NCBI RefSeq assembly: GCF_900129665.1 | Contig: NZ_FQWL01000001.1 | Span: 372,001-436,000 of the forward strand | Length of the DNA stretch: 64,000 bases | From: Flagellimonas flava | GTDB taxonomy: Bacteria > Bacteroidota > Bacteroidia > Flavobacteriales > Flavobacteriaceae | Reading direction: 5' to 3' | In this document: one piece after another, positions 27,216 to 36,300 of the stretch | Layout of the letters: each line of letters starts with the position of its first letter | How positions within the stretch are numbered: position 1 is the first letter of the stretch | Translations under genes and position numbers: made by a program | Notes under the pieces: model-generated | Seen by the model: the letters and a program-made list of their open reading frames with translations, nothing else | Database searches by the model: none | What the model was told of the DNA's origin: nothing

Positions 27216-29066
27216 ATGTCCGTTTCCGACCAACATCAGCTCGTAGATTTCCTAAAAGGGGTTTCCTTCTTTTCAGAAGTGTCCAAAACCTCCTTGATGC
27301 AACTTTCCAAGAACCTAATACAAGAGCATTTTGAAATAAACGATGCCATAATTCGTAAAGGTGATGTTGGGGATGCTATGTACGTTATCCTAAAGGGACA
27401 AGTGAGGGTGCATGACAAGGACCATTTGTACATCATATTGAATGAAACAGATTGCTTCGGAGAGTATGCCTTAATTGATGATGAACCTCGCTCCGCATCG
27501 GTAACCGCCATGGGGGACACCACGGTATTGAAAATCGAAACGACCCATTTCGTTGAACTCATCAGCAGCGACAGAGGTTTTGCCAAGGGTATTTTATCGG
27601 TCCTGATCAAAAGGCATAGAGAATTGGACATTATACAGGAACGCCTTACCGTTTCTAAAAGAGAATTGGAGTTGGCCAATTCCAAGATGTCGGGCCTTAT
27701 AAATGGTGCCATGGATGCTATAGTGATGTTCGACCATAATTTTCGTATCGTGCTAGCCAATGCGTCCGCCCAAGCCATTATGGAAAATGAAGATGTGCAA
27801 CAGCGGAATATCTTGTTTTTTCTGGATGAAGATAGCGCCCAGTTGTTAGAAGGTTTGGTAAAATCCGATCTGACTCGGGAGGATAATGGGATGAACACCT
27901 ATTTACCCTCAACGGTCAAAGTTATCGGGTCTAACGAGATGGAGACATTGAATGAAGGGACAATAAGCAGATATGGGAACGCAAAGGAGAGCTTTTACAC
28001 CCTTATTCTAAGAAACATCAATGAAAGGGTCCAGGCAGAGTCCAAGATTAACTCGTTGCGCAATCAAACCAAATATTTACAGGAGGAAATCGAGGAACTT
28101 ACCAGTGGTTATGGAATTATTGCCCGGGACCGATCCATGAAAAAGGTGTTGGACCTTGTGGAACAAGTTGCACATACGGACGCCACTGTGCTTGTTCAGG
28201 GGGAAACAGGAACGGGAAAGGAATTGGTTGCCCGTGCAATTCATATGGAGAGTGATCGCAGTGAACAGCCCCTTATCAGGGTAAATTGTGGGGCCATTCC
28301 GGAAAACCTTATTGAGAGTGAGCTATTTGGTCATGAGAAAGGTGCCTTTACGGGGGCCACTGCCAGTAGAAAAGGACGTTTTTTGCTGGCGCATAAAGGA
28401 ACTATTTTTTTGGATGAGATTGGTGAATTGCCATTGGCTTTACAACCAAAATTACTTCGCGTGCTACAGGAGGGCGAATTTGATCCTGTGGGTAGTTCGG
28501 AAACGGTTAAAGTTGATGTTCGCATTATCGCTGCTACACACCGGGACCTTTTAGTGTATGCTCAAGAAGGCAAGTTCAGGGAAGATTTGTTTTATCGTCT
28601 CAACGTTTTCCCTATTCAAGTACCTGCTCTCAGGGATAGAGGGAAGGATGTTTGTATTATAGCCAATGAAATGATGGCGAGATCTGGACGAAAACTTAAC
28701 AAACCAGTGGAGATCCTGTCCGAAGGACAGGAACAGCTCTTCTTGAACTATGATTGGCCAGGCAATGTTAGGGAACTTCAAAATTTGGTAGAGCGGGCCA
28801 TAATTGTTTCTAAAAATGGCGAAGTGGATTGGATAAACATCATTCCCAATATAAAAGGGAAGCAAAAAGACCTTTCTGATATCGAAACGAGCCGAATCTA
28901 TACTTCCACCGAATGGCAAGACATGGAGAGGGATAATATTCTTCGAGCACTAAAGTTGACCCAATGGAAGATTTCAGGGGAAAGGGGTGCAGCAAAACTT
29001 CTGGGATTGCGCCCAACAACGCTCACATCAAAAATTAAGGCCTTGGGTATAGCCCGACCTGTCTAA
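27216..29066 (+). CDS. Sigma-54-dependent activator with N-terminal cyclic-nucleotide-binding domain
   Basis: A 616-aa bacterial enhancer-binding protein. Residues 1-125 form a CRP-type cNMP-binding domain; the phosphate-binding cassette [16 protein letters not shown] (81-96) keeps the Gly-Glu and Arg-Ser residues that contact cAMP/cGMP. A helical linker (about 130-165) and a PAS-like domain (about 165-270) follow. The AAA+ domain has Walker A GETGTGKE (about 329), the sigma-54 contact loop GAFTGA (about 376), Walker B FLDEIGE (about 398) and sensor [14 protein letters not shown] Fis-type HTH ends it. Activity is therefore predicted to depend on a cyclic nucleotide rather than phosphorylation. 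A palindrome and a -24/-12 promoter lie just behind it, before osmC. Confidence 0.95.
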   Translation: MSVSDQHQLVDFLKGVSFFSEVSKTSLMQLSKNLIQEHFEINDAIIRKGDVGDAMYVILKGQVRVHDKDHLYIILNETDCFGEYALIDDEPRSASVTAMGDTTVLKIETTHFVELISSDRGFAKGILSVLIKRHRELDIIQERLTVSKRELELANSKMSGLINGAMDAIVMFDHNFRIVLANASAQAIMENEDVQQRNILFFLDEDSAQLLEGLVKSDLTREDNGMNTYLPSTVKVIGSNEMETLNEGTISRYGNAKESFYTLILRNINERVQAESKINSLRNQTKYLQEEIEELTSGYGIIARDRSMKKVLDLVEQVAHTDATVLVQGETGTGKELVARAIHMESDRSEQPLIRVNCGAIPENLIESELFGHEKGAFTGATASRKGRFLLAHKGTIFLDEIGELPLALQPKLLRVLQEGEFDPVGSSETVKVDVRIIAATHRDLLVYAQEGKFREDLFYRLNVFPIQVPALRDRGKDVCIIANEMMARSGRKLNKPVEILSEGQEQLFLNYDWPGNVRELQNLVERAIIVSKNGEVDWINIIPNIKGKQKDLSDIETSRIYTSTEWQDMERDNILRALKLTQWKISGERGAAKLLGLRPTTLTSKIKALGIARPV

Positions 29067-29087
29067 TTCACGAGATTTCATGAATAC

Positions 29088-29125
29088 ACTTACGATATTT
29101 CGTTAATTAACGAAATATCGTAAGT
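29088..29125. promoter_or_regulatory. 38-bp perfect palindrome, candidate enhancer (UAS) for the sigma-54 activator
   Basis: Two 19-base arms mirror each other without a mismatch; the core is TTAATTAA and the half-site contains TTACGATATTTCG. The centre lies about 100 bases upstream of the inferred start point of the -24/-12 promoter, the usual enhancer distance. There is no T-run behind it, which argues against a terminator of the activator gene, although it begins 21 bases after that stop codon. Confidence 0.7.
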
Positions 29126-29180
29126 CCTCCTTCAACATATAATCATTTTAATATTCTCATTTTCAATTATTTATGATTTT

Positions 29181-29196
29181 TGGCACACCAAATGCA
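29181..29196 (+). promoter_or_regulatory. Sigma-54 (-24/-12) promoter of osmC-nifJ
   Basis: TGGCACACCAAATGCA fits the sigma-54 consensus TGGCACR-N4-TTGCA with a single mismatch in the -12 block, and the GG and GC dinucleotides have the required 10-base spacing. The osmC start codon is 43 bases downstream. It is the only intergenic match of this quality I noticed in the window. Confidence 0.8.
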
Positions 29197-29239
29197 TCTC
29201 TAGAACCAAACGTAAATAATTAATCTAAAAATTAAAAAA

Positions 29240-29794
29240 ATGATTACAACAGCAAACATTAAGAACGGAGTAAACGTGGATCAATTGGTAGACACCATCA
29301 ACCATGTACAGGAAGACCCTACTTTGGCTAAATTCGAGTTTAGGGCGAAAAACAACTGGATTGATGGCGGACATTGTGTGACCAGCATCAAGGATTACTA
29401 TGGAGTGGGCCAAGAGCACACCGAAAGAGCAAAGGAATCTTTTACCATGGAAGCCGACCATGTTGAAGTACTTCTAGGTCAGGACAAGGCACCTAACCCA
29501 GCTGAAACTGTATTGCATGCCCTAGGGTCTTGTTTGACTGGTGCCATGGTTTACCATGCAGCCGCCCAAGGCATTGAGATTGAGGGAATGGAGTCTACCT
29601 TAAAAGGTGGTGTTGACCTTCACGGCTTTTTGGGATTAGATCCTGAAGTACGTAAAGGATTTGAAGGGATTACGGTGAAGTTCAAGGTGAAGTCCGATGC
29701 TTCTGAAGAGCAATTGAGAGCTCTTTCCCAATTCTCCCCAGTTTTTGACATCATTACCAATCCAACTCCTGTTTCCATCGAGTTCGAAAAGTAA
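29240..29794 (+). CDS. OsmC-family protein under a predicted sigma-54 promoter
   Basis: The 184-aa product has the OsmC fold: an N-terminal beta region (FEFRAKNNWIDGG), the first active-site helix with a Cys (LHALGSCLTGAMVYHAA, about residue 98) and a central VDLHGFLGLDPEVRKGFEG insertion. At the site of the second catalytic Cys it reads NPTPVSIEF, so the usual CPV cysteine is missing. The single-Cys form makes classical hydroperoxide reduction uncertain. It is preceded by a -24/-12 promoter and a palindrome and followed, after a hairpin, by nifJ. Confidence 0.88.
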   Translation: MITTANIKNGVNVDQLVDTINHVQEDPTLAKFEFRAKNNWIDGGHCVTSIKDYYGVGQEHTERAKESFTMEADHVEVLLGQDKAPNPAETVLHALGSCLTGAMVYHAAAQGIEIEGMESTLKGGVDLHGFLGLDPEVRKGFEGITVKFKVKSDASEEQLRALSQFSPVFDIITNPTPVSIEFEK

Positions 29795-29800
29795 GATTGA

Positions 29801-29831
29801 AGCAAGCCGCTCTTTTAAAGAGCGGCTTGCT
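29801..29831 (+). terminator. Hairpin between osmC and nifJ (attenuator or weak terminator)
   Basis: A perfect inverted repeat with arms AGCAAGCCGCTCTTT sits 6 bases after the osmC stop codon. It is followed only by TCATTTTAG, a weak T tract. It could limit read-through into nifJ, so that osmC is made in excess, or protect the osmC mRNA end. Confidence 0.65.
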
Positions 29832-29871
29832 CATTTTAGTTGCAATCCAATTCCCACAGCATACTTTAAAG

Positions 29872-32800
29872 ATGAACCATCCAAAGCACATTGTAGTAAA
29901 CGGAAACCAAGCAGCAGCCCATGTGGCCTATCGGGTCAATGAGGTTTGTGCTATTTATCCTATAACACCTTCCTCCGAAATGTCAGAGCTAGTGGAGGAA
30001 TGGAGTGCTAATGGACAAGAAAATATTTATGGTGATGTTCCCGCAGTATACGAGATGCAAGGCGAAGGTGGAGTGGCCGGGGCCATGCATGGAGCTTTAC
30101 AAACCGGAGCATTGTCAACCACATTTACTGCATCACAGGGACTACTTCTTATGATGCCCAACATGTTCAAGATAGCGGGGGAACTTACTCCAAATGTCAT
30201 TCATGTGGCTACCCGGTCAATCGCTACGCACGCACTGTCTGTGTTTGGAGATCATAGTGATATTATGGCTGTAAGAAACACGGGATACGCTTTTCTGGGT
30301 TCCAGCTCAGTTCAAGAAGCTATGGACTTCGCCTTGATTGCCCAGGCAGCTACTTTAAAAACAAGAATTCCATTTGTTCATTTCTTTGATGGATTTAGAA
30401 CATCCCATGAAACTTCCAAAATTGAATTGGTATCGGATCAGGTCATAAGGACCATGATTCCGGAAAAATATATGGAAGCACATAGAAAAAGAGCCTTAAA
30501 CCCAAATCAGCCGGTTCTTCGCGGGACCTCCCAAGGTTCAGATGTCTTTTTTCAAAGTAGAGAGGCGATCAATCCATTTTATAATGTATGCCCGGATGAG
30601 GTTCAACAGCAGATGAACCGTTTTGCCAAACTCACCGGGAGGCAATATCGACTTTTCGATTATGTAGGACATCCAGCGGCCAAGCAAGTCATTGTGGCGA
30701 TGGCATCCGCCACTGAAACCATTGAAGAAACCGTCAAACATTTAAATCAAAAAGGGGAAAAAGTCGGGTTGGTCAAGGTCAGATTGTTTCGACCCTTTAG
30801 CACTAAGCATCTTTTGAACAGTCTTCCCGAAACCTGCGAAGCCATAGCTGTTTTAGATCGTTGTAAGGAGCCTGGGGCTAGCGGGGAACCTTTGTATCTG
30901 GATGTTGTACAATCCATGATGCACGTCTATAGCACTAAAATCAAATCACTTCCAAAAGTAATTGGAGGGCGTTATGGACTCTCCTCCAAAGAGTTGACTC
31001 CAGGAATGGTCAAGGCAATTTTGGAGAATTTAAAACTACCATGCCCAAAGAACAGTTTTACAGTGGGCATTGAGGACGATGTTACACATTTGAGTCTTAA
31101 AGTCAAGTCCGACCTCAATCTAAATCCATCTTTTTCCGAAGCACTGTTTTATGAAACAAAACAAGCCCAAACGCAATCCTTGTTCTCAGGAACTTTGAAG
31201 CTCTTGGGAAGTTCTACCGATTATCATATTCAAGGGTATATGGAATGTGATTACAAAAAGTCAAATTCAAGAAGTGTTTCCCATCTTCGAATAGCAGAGG
31301 AGGCCATTAAGGCTCCTTATTTGATAAAGAACGCCGATTTTGTAGGATGTGAATCCATCAAGTACACCATAGAGGATTCGGCCATTCAAAATCTAAGGTC
31401 TGGAGGTGCCCTTTTGGTTAATTCCACGCTTTCCCCGAAAGAGCTATGGAAATCAATTGATGTTACAGTTCAGCAAGCCATAATCCGAAAGAATGTCAGT
31501 TGTTACATGGTTGATTTGGAGAGGATACCAAAAACATTTACGGTAAATGGTTATGAAGTATCCAGTTTTCATGCCTGCTACTTTGCATTAAATGATTACT
31601 TGCCAAGGCACCTTTTTGGTGAACTAAGGGAATTGATCCAACAAATTGATACACCGGAATTAGAAGAGAGGATGTCTCCACTCGAAGAGGATAAGGAATT
31701 TGCCAGCAGTTTATTGGGTAAACTTCTTGCTGGACAGGGGAATCATATTCCAGTCAGCCAACTCCCAGTTGATGGTACATACCCTACCGGCACCTCTCAT
31801 TTCAACCACAGAGAAGCCAATGGACAGATACCGGTTTGGGATACAGATTTATGTACGCAATGTGGCGCTTGCAGTATGGCCTGCCCTCAGGGAGCACTTA
31901 GGACCAAGGCTTATACAGAAGATAATTTGGAAGATGCTCCATCTGGATTTAAATCGACTAGATTTTTGCAACAGATGGAAGATTTCGACCTTTTGAACTA
32001 CACTGTGCAGATAAACCCTGACCAATGCAACTCCTGTAACCACTGTGTAGAGGCCTGCCCTGCTAAAGCGTTGGTTATGAAATCCTCCGGGGCAAAAATG
32101 GAAACAAAGCGGCAGGGTTGGACGTTCTTTGAAACCTTGCCCGAAATGGAAAGAAGTAAAATTGATGTAACCAACCTTGCGCAACAACAACTTCAAGAAC
32201 CATTATTCCAATATGCCATGGGTGCGGATGGATGCGGAGAAGCGCCATATCTAAAATTGATGTCCCAGTTATTTGGCGACCGTATGCTAATTGCAAACGC
32301 TACTGGGGCGAGTTCTATTTTTGGAGGTGCACTACCCACAACACCTTGGTCGAAAAACAATGAGGGTAGGGGACCTGCATGGTCCAACTCCTTGTTTGAA
32401 GACAATGCAGAGTTTGGTTTGGGGTACAGATTGGCTTTAGACCAGAGGGAAAAACGAGCCAAAAGACTTCTTGACGAACTTGCCCCCCAGTTAGACCCAA
32501 AACTGGTGGAGGGTATTCTTAAACAACCCCAAAACTCAGATGAGTCAATTGCAAAACAAAGAGAGCATATTTTAAACCTGAAAATAGCGCTACAGCAAAT
32601 GGAATTTACAATAGCTAAAGAACTATTGGAGGTAGCGGACGATTTTGTAAAACAAAGTGTTTGGATCGTTGGCGGTGATGGCTGGGCCTACGACATAGGG
32701 TATGGTGGACTGGATCATGTGCTTGCTTCTGGAAAAAATGTGAACATTTTAGTGCTGGATAACGAAGTGTATTCCAACACCGGAGGGCAAATGTCCAAAG

Positions 32801-33324
32801 CAACACCCTTTGGTGCATCAGCTAAGTTTGCAGCAAAAGGTACCTTCAAGGAAAAAAAGGATTTAGGGATGTTGGCCATGGGGTATCAAGATGTGTATGT
32901 GGCACAAGTAGCTCTTGGGGCAGACCAGCAGCAGACCCTTGAGGCTTTTATTGAGGCAGAAAAACATGATGGTCCGTCCTTGATCATTGCCTATTGCCAC
33001 AGCCCTGCCCACGGAATCGATATGAAAAACCCAAGGCAATACCATAAAGCAGCGGTAGCTTCAGGGCAATGGCTGTTATACCGAAGCAGACCAGGAGTCA
33101 ATCATTCTAGGGATAGAATGCTGCAACTGGATTCGCCGGCACCACATATTCCCATTGAGGATTATTTGGTAATGGAAGAGCGGTTTGGTGCGATTTTTAG
33201 CGCAAATCGGGTTCAGCAAAATGATTGGATTTGCGCAGCACAAAGTTTTGTGGATAAGCGTTATGCAAAGTATGCAGACTTGCAGGCGAAAGGTGAAAAA
33301 ACCAATTCCTTGATGCTAATGTAA
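29872..33324 (+). CDS. nifJ: Pyruvate:ferredoxin (flavodoxin) oxidoreductase
   Basis: This 1150-aa single-chain PFOR oxidatively decarboxylates pyruvate to acetyl-CoA and reduces ferredoxin or flavodoxin. Domain I carries YPITPSS (about 28-34). Two ferredoxin-type clusters are visible: CTQCGACSMACP (about 661) and CNSCNHCVEACP (about 720). The proximal cluster and TPP domain include GADGCGEAPYLK, GDGWAYDIGYGG (about 935) and NEVYSNTGGQMSKATP. I start at 29872 (MNHPKHIVVNGNQAA), because a longer frame from 29797 would run through the hairpin behind osmC and add an unrelated N terminus. The enzyme is normally oxygen-sensitive; here it follows a sigma-54 controlled osmC. Confidence 0.96.
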   Translation: MNHPKHIVVNGNQAAAHVAYRVNEVCAIYPITPSSEMSELVEEWSANGQENIYGDVPAVYEMQGEGGVAGAMHGALQTGALSTTFTASQGLLLMMPNMFKIAGELTPNVIHVATRSIATHALSVFGDHSDIMAVRNTGYAFLGSSSVQEAMDFALIAQAATLKTRIPFVHFFDGFRTSHETSKIELVSDQVIRTMIPEKYMEAHRKRALNPNQPVLRGTSQGSDVFFQSREAINPFYNVCPDEVQQQMNRFAKLTGRQYRLFDYVGHPAAKQVIVAMASATETIEETVKHLNQKGEKVGLVKVRLFRPFSTKHLLNSLPETCEAIAVLDRCKEPGASGEPLYLDVVQSMMHVYSTKIKSLPKVIGGRYGLSSKELTPGMVKAILENLKLPCPKNSFTVGIEDDVTHLSLKVKSDLNLNPSFSEALFYETKQAQTQSLFSGTLKLLGSSTDYHIQGYMECDYKKSNSRSVSHLRIAEEAIKAPYLIKNADFVGCESIKYTIEDSAIQNLRSGGALLVNSTLSPKELWKSIDVTVQQAIIRKNVSCYMVDLERIPKTFTVNGYEVSSFHACYFALNDYLPRHLFGELRELIQQIDTPELEERMSPLEEDKEFASSLLGKLLAGQGNHIPVSQLPVDGTYPTGTSHFNHREANGQIPVWDTDLCTQCGACSMACPQGALRTKAYTEDNLEDAPSGFKSTRFLQQMEDFDLLNYTVQINPDQCNSCNHCVEACPAKALVMKSSGAKMETKRQGWTFFETLPEMERSKIDVTNLAQQQLQEPLFQYAMGADGCGEAPYLKLMSQLFGDRMLIANATGASSIFGGALPTTPWSKNNEGRGPAWSNSLFEDNAEFGLGYRLALDQREKRAKRLLDELAPQLDPKLVEGILKQPQNSDESIAKQREHILNLKIALQQMEFTIAKELLEVADDFVKQSVWIVGGDGWAYDIGYGGLDHVLASGKNVNILVLDNEVYSNTGGQMSKATPFGASAKFAAKGTFKEKKDLGMLAMGYQDVYVAQVALGADQQQTLEAFIEAEKHDGPSLIIAYCHSPAHGIDMKNPRQYHKAAVASGQWLLYRSRPGVNHSRDRMLQLDSPAPHIPIEDYLVMEERFGAIFSANRVQQNDWICAAQSFVDKRYAKYADLQAKGEKTNSLMLM

Positions 33325-33356
33325 ACACCCTCTGTCAGCATTTTTTTTTCAAGGTG

Positions 33357-36300
33357 TTATTTCTGATTCATTACCGTAACCGACTGCCAATCCCCGGGCG
33401 CACCCGAAATGGCATAAATGGCAGCTTTGTTTTGAAAATATTCCACCACACTGTCTTTCGGATTTAGCGATAATATTTTTTCAAATTTTTCGGAAGCCTC
33501 CTCAAATTTTTGACCGAAGAACAGTTGAATTCCCATTTCATAGTCTTTTAGGGACTCCAATTTCAGTGTAATACTGTCCACCGGGTCGCTATCGATACAC
33601 TCATAGATTCCCATGGCCTTTTGCTTTCCCTTTACTTGGACTTTTCCAAGATATCTAAAGTTAAAGCCGCTGGAATCCTTCATCGATTTTAGACACCCTT
33701 CGCTTATTATAATATTGGCACCATAGTATTTGGTCACGCCCTCCACTCTTGCACCACTGTTCACCGTGTCGGCAATTACCGCGGGATCGTTTCGTTTGGA
33801 ATCCCCGATAATACCCATAACAAGTGGCCCTGTATGTAATCCCATGCCCACCGTTAGCGGTTGATAGCCCTTTTCTTCAACTCTTCGTTTATTGTATAAT
33901 GCCAAGGTTCGCTGCATCTCAATAGCTGCATCCAAAGCATCCTCTGCGTTCTTCGGAAAAATGGCCATAATCCCATCACCTAAATATTGGTTTACAAACC
34001 CTTTGTTATCTTTTATTATGGGGCCCATACGACCCACGTAGGCATTAACAAATTTGAAGTTTTGTTCGGGTGTCATGGTTTCCGCCAAGCTGGTATAATC
34101 CCTAATATCACTAAATAAAACCGTTACATTTTTTTCGATATGATCTCCCAATTTAACCTCGGTGATTGATTCTTTCCCTACTGACTGCACAAACTCGGTA
34201 GGAACAAATTTGGAAGTGGCCTTATGGATGGTATTAAGATTGATATGTGTTTTGATCCGACTTAACAGTTCATTTTTGGAAAAGGGTTTGGTGAGATAAT
34301 CGTTGGCCCCTGCTTCAAAACCCGTGACCAGTTCAGCAACAGTGTTTTTGGCCGTTAATAAGATAATGGGAAGTTCGCTGGCCGAAGAGTGTTCTCTTAC
34401 GATTTTGCACACTTCGTAACCCGAAAGCTCAGGCATCATGATATCCAAAAGAACAAGACTAAATTGATGCTCATCATCCAACACCTTTAGGGCCTCTTTA
34501 CCAGAGCTAACTTCAGTGACCTTATAACCGGCGACGGTTAGGTGATTTTCCAATACCCTCCTGTTTACCGGTTCGTCGTCTACGATAAGCACTTGGGGTG
34601 CCTCATCGGATAACTGATGTCCAACTATCTTAACCTTTTCTTCGTTCAATGTGCTCAAGGGGAGTACAAAATCGGAAGGGGATGGCTTTTCCAACTTTAG
34701 GCTCTTTCTTGTCTTGGAACTTAAGGGAAGTGTAAAGGTGAAAATAGAACCTTTTCCCAGTTCGGAAGTTGCCCGAATCTCCCCACCATGGAGCTCAACC
34801 AATTGTTTGGTAACGGAAAGGCCAAGACCGGTTCCGCCGTATTCGCGTTGGGTGGATCCATCGCCTTGTTCAAAGGAATTGAAGATTCGGTCCAAATTAT
34901 CCTCAGGAATTCCAATTCCGGTATCAGAAACGGTAACCGAAAGCATTTTTCCCTTGGTCTCGGCAAGCAGGGTAATATATCCTTTTGGAGTAAACTTGAT
35001 GGCATTCCCAATAAGATTATGGATAATTTGCTGTAGTCTATTTTCATCGGCTTCCACTAGGGAAATTTCCTTGGGAATTGAATTGATCAATTTTAGTTTT
35101 TTATCTTGAAGCATCGGTTGGCTGAGTTGCAGCACAATATTGGAAACCGCATAGATATCCACGGGCCTAGTGGATAATTCTAAATCTTTATTCTTCAATT
35201 TTGAAAAGTCAAGAATATCATTGACCAAATGCGCCAATCGTTTCCCACTGGTTGCAATCATCCCGAGATTATCCATGGCCTTTTTCGGAAGCTTGCCCGC
35301 TACACCATCCGTCAAGGATTCAGTGAGTCCAATGATTCCTACCAAAGGAGTGCGTAGTTCGTGGGAGGTATTGGCCAAAAATTCGTCCTTTAGCTTATCT
35401 ATTTTTTGAAGTTCCAAAACCCGTTGCTTCTCTATTTCGGTCCGTTTCCTTTCTTCAACAACCGCTCTTTTCTTTTCTTCTTGCGCTCGTTTTACCCGTT
35501 GTGCGTTTTTATAGCGGTTAAAGGCAAAATACAGTAACAGCAATGCAGCAATGGAAATTCCGATGACGATATTCCTAAGCGTCTTTTGTTGTTTTAATTT
35601 GAGTTCGCTGATTTCCGCATCTTTTTGTAAAGTGGCAATGGCATCCTGTTTTTTTTGGGTATCAAATCGAACTTGCAGCTCTTCAATTTGTTTTGATTTG
35701 GCTTCATTGAACAAACTGTCCTTAACACTGACAAATTTGTTCATATGATGTATAGCCCGTTCAAAATCTCCCGTTGCTTCGTACAATTGGGAGAGCAATC
35801 CATAGTTTTTTTGCCGTTCCGATTTCGCACCAATTTCCTCAGATATACGAATTGCGGTAAGTAGATTTTGTTCTGCACTGGCATAAGCCTTTTGCTGAAG
35901 CTGTACTGCCCCAATCTGGGAGTAACTCATGGAAAGCTCCATTTGTTGGTTTAGCTTTTTACGAAGTGCCAGTGCCCAGTTATGGTATTCAAGCGATTTG
36001 GTGTAATTTTTTTGTAAGGCATATACCTTGCCCAAAGCCTCATAATCGTATGCTTGACCCCATTCGCTTTGGGTTTCTTGGTCCAGTTTTAGGGCTTTGT
36101 GAAAGTGCTCCAATGCTTTGTCATAATCCTGACTTTGCATGTGGGTGTCCCCAATATTGAAAAGGCAGTTGGCTATTTCTGTTTTGTCATCGAGCCTTTC
36201 AAAAATTTCCAAAGCTTTCTCGTAACTTTCCATGGCCTTGGATTTCTTTCCCGTGTTCTTTTGTATTTCCCCAATGGCGTTGTATGTGGTGGCTTCACCA

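Noticed and set aside
29797..29871. Longer N terminus for nifJ
   Set aside because: It would be encoded by the hairpin behind osmC and lacks PFOR similarity; the conserved region starts at the ATG at 29872.
33323..33358. Terminator between nifJ and the kinase-cyclase gene
   Set aside because: AACACC/GGTGTT arms are short, with a very long T-rich loop; not convincing as a stem.
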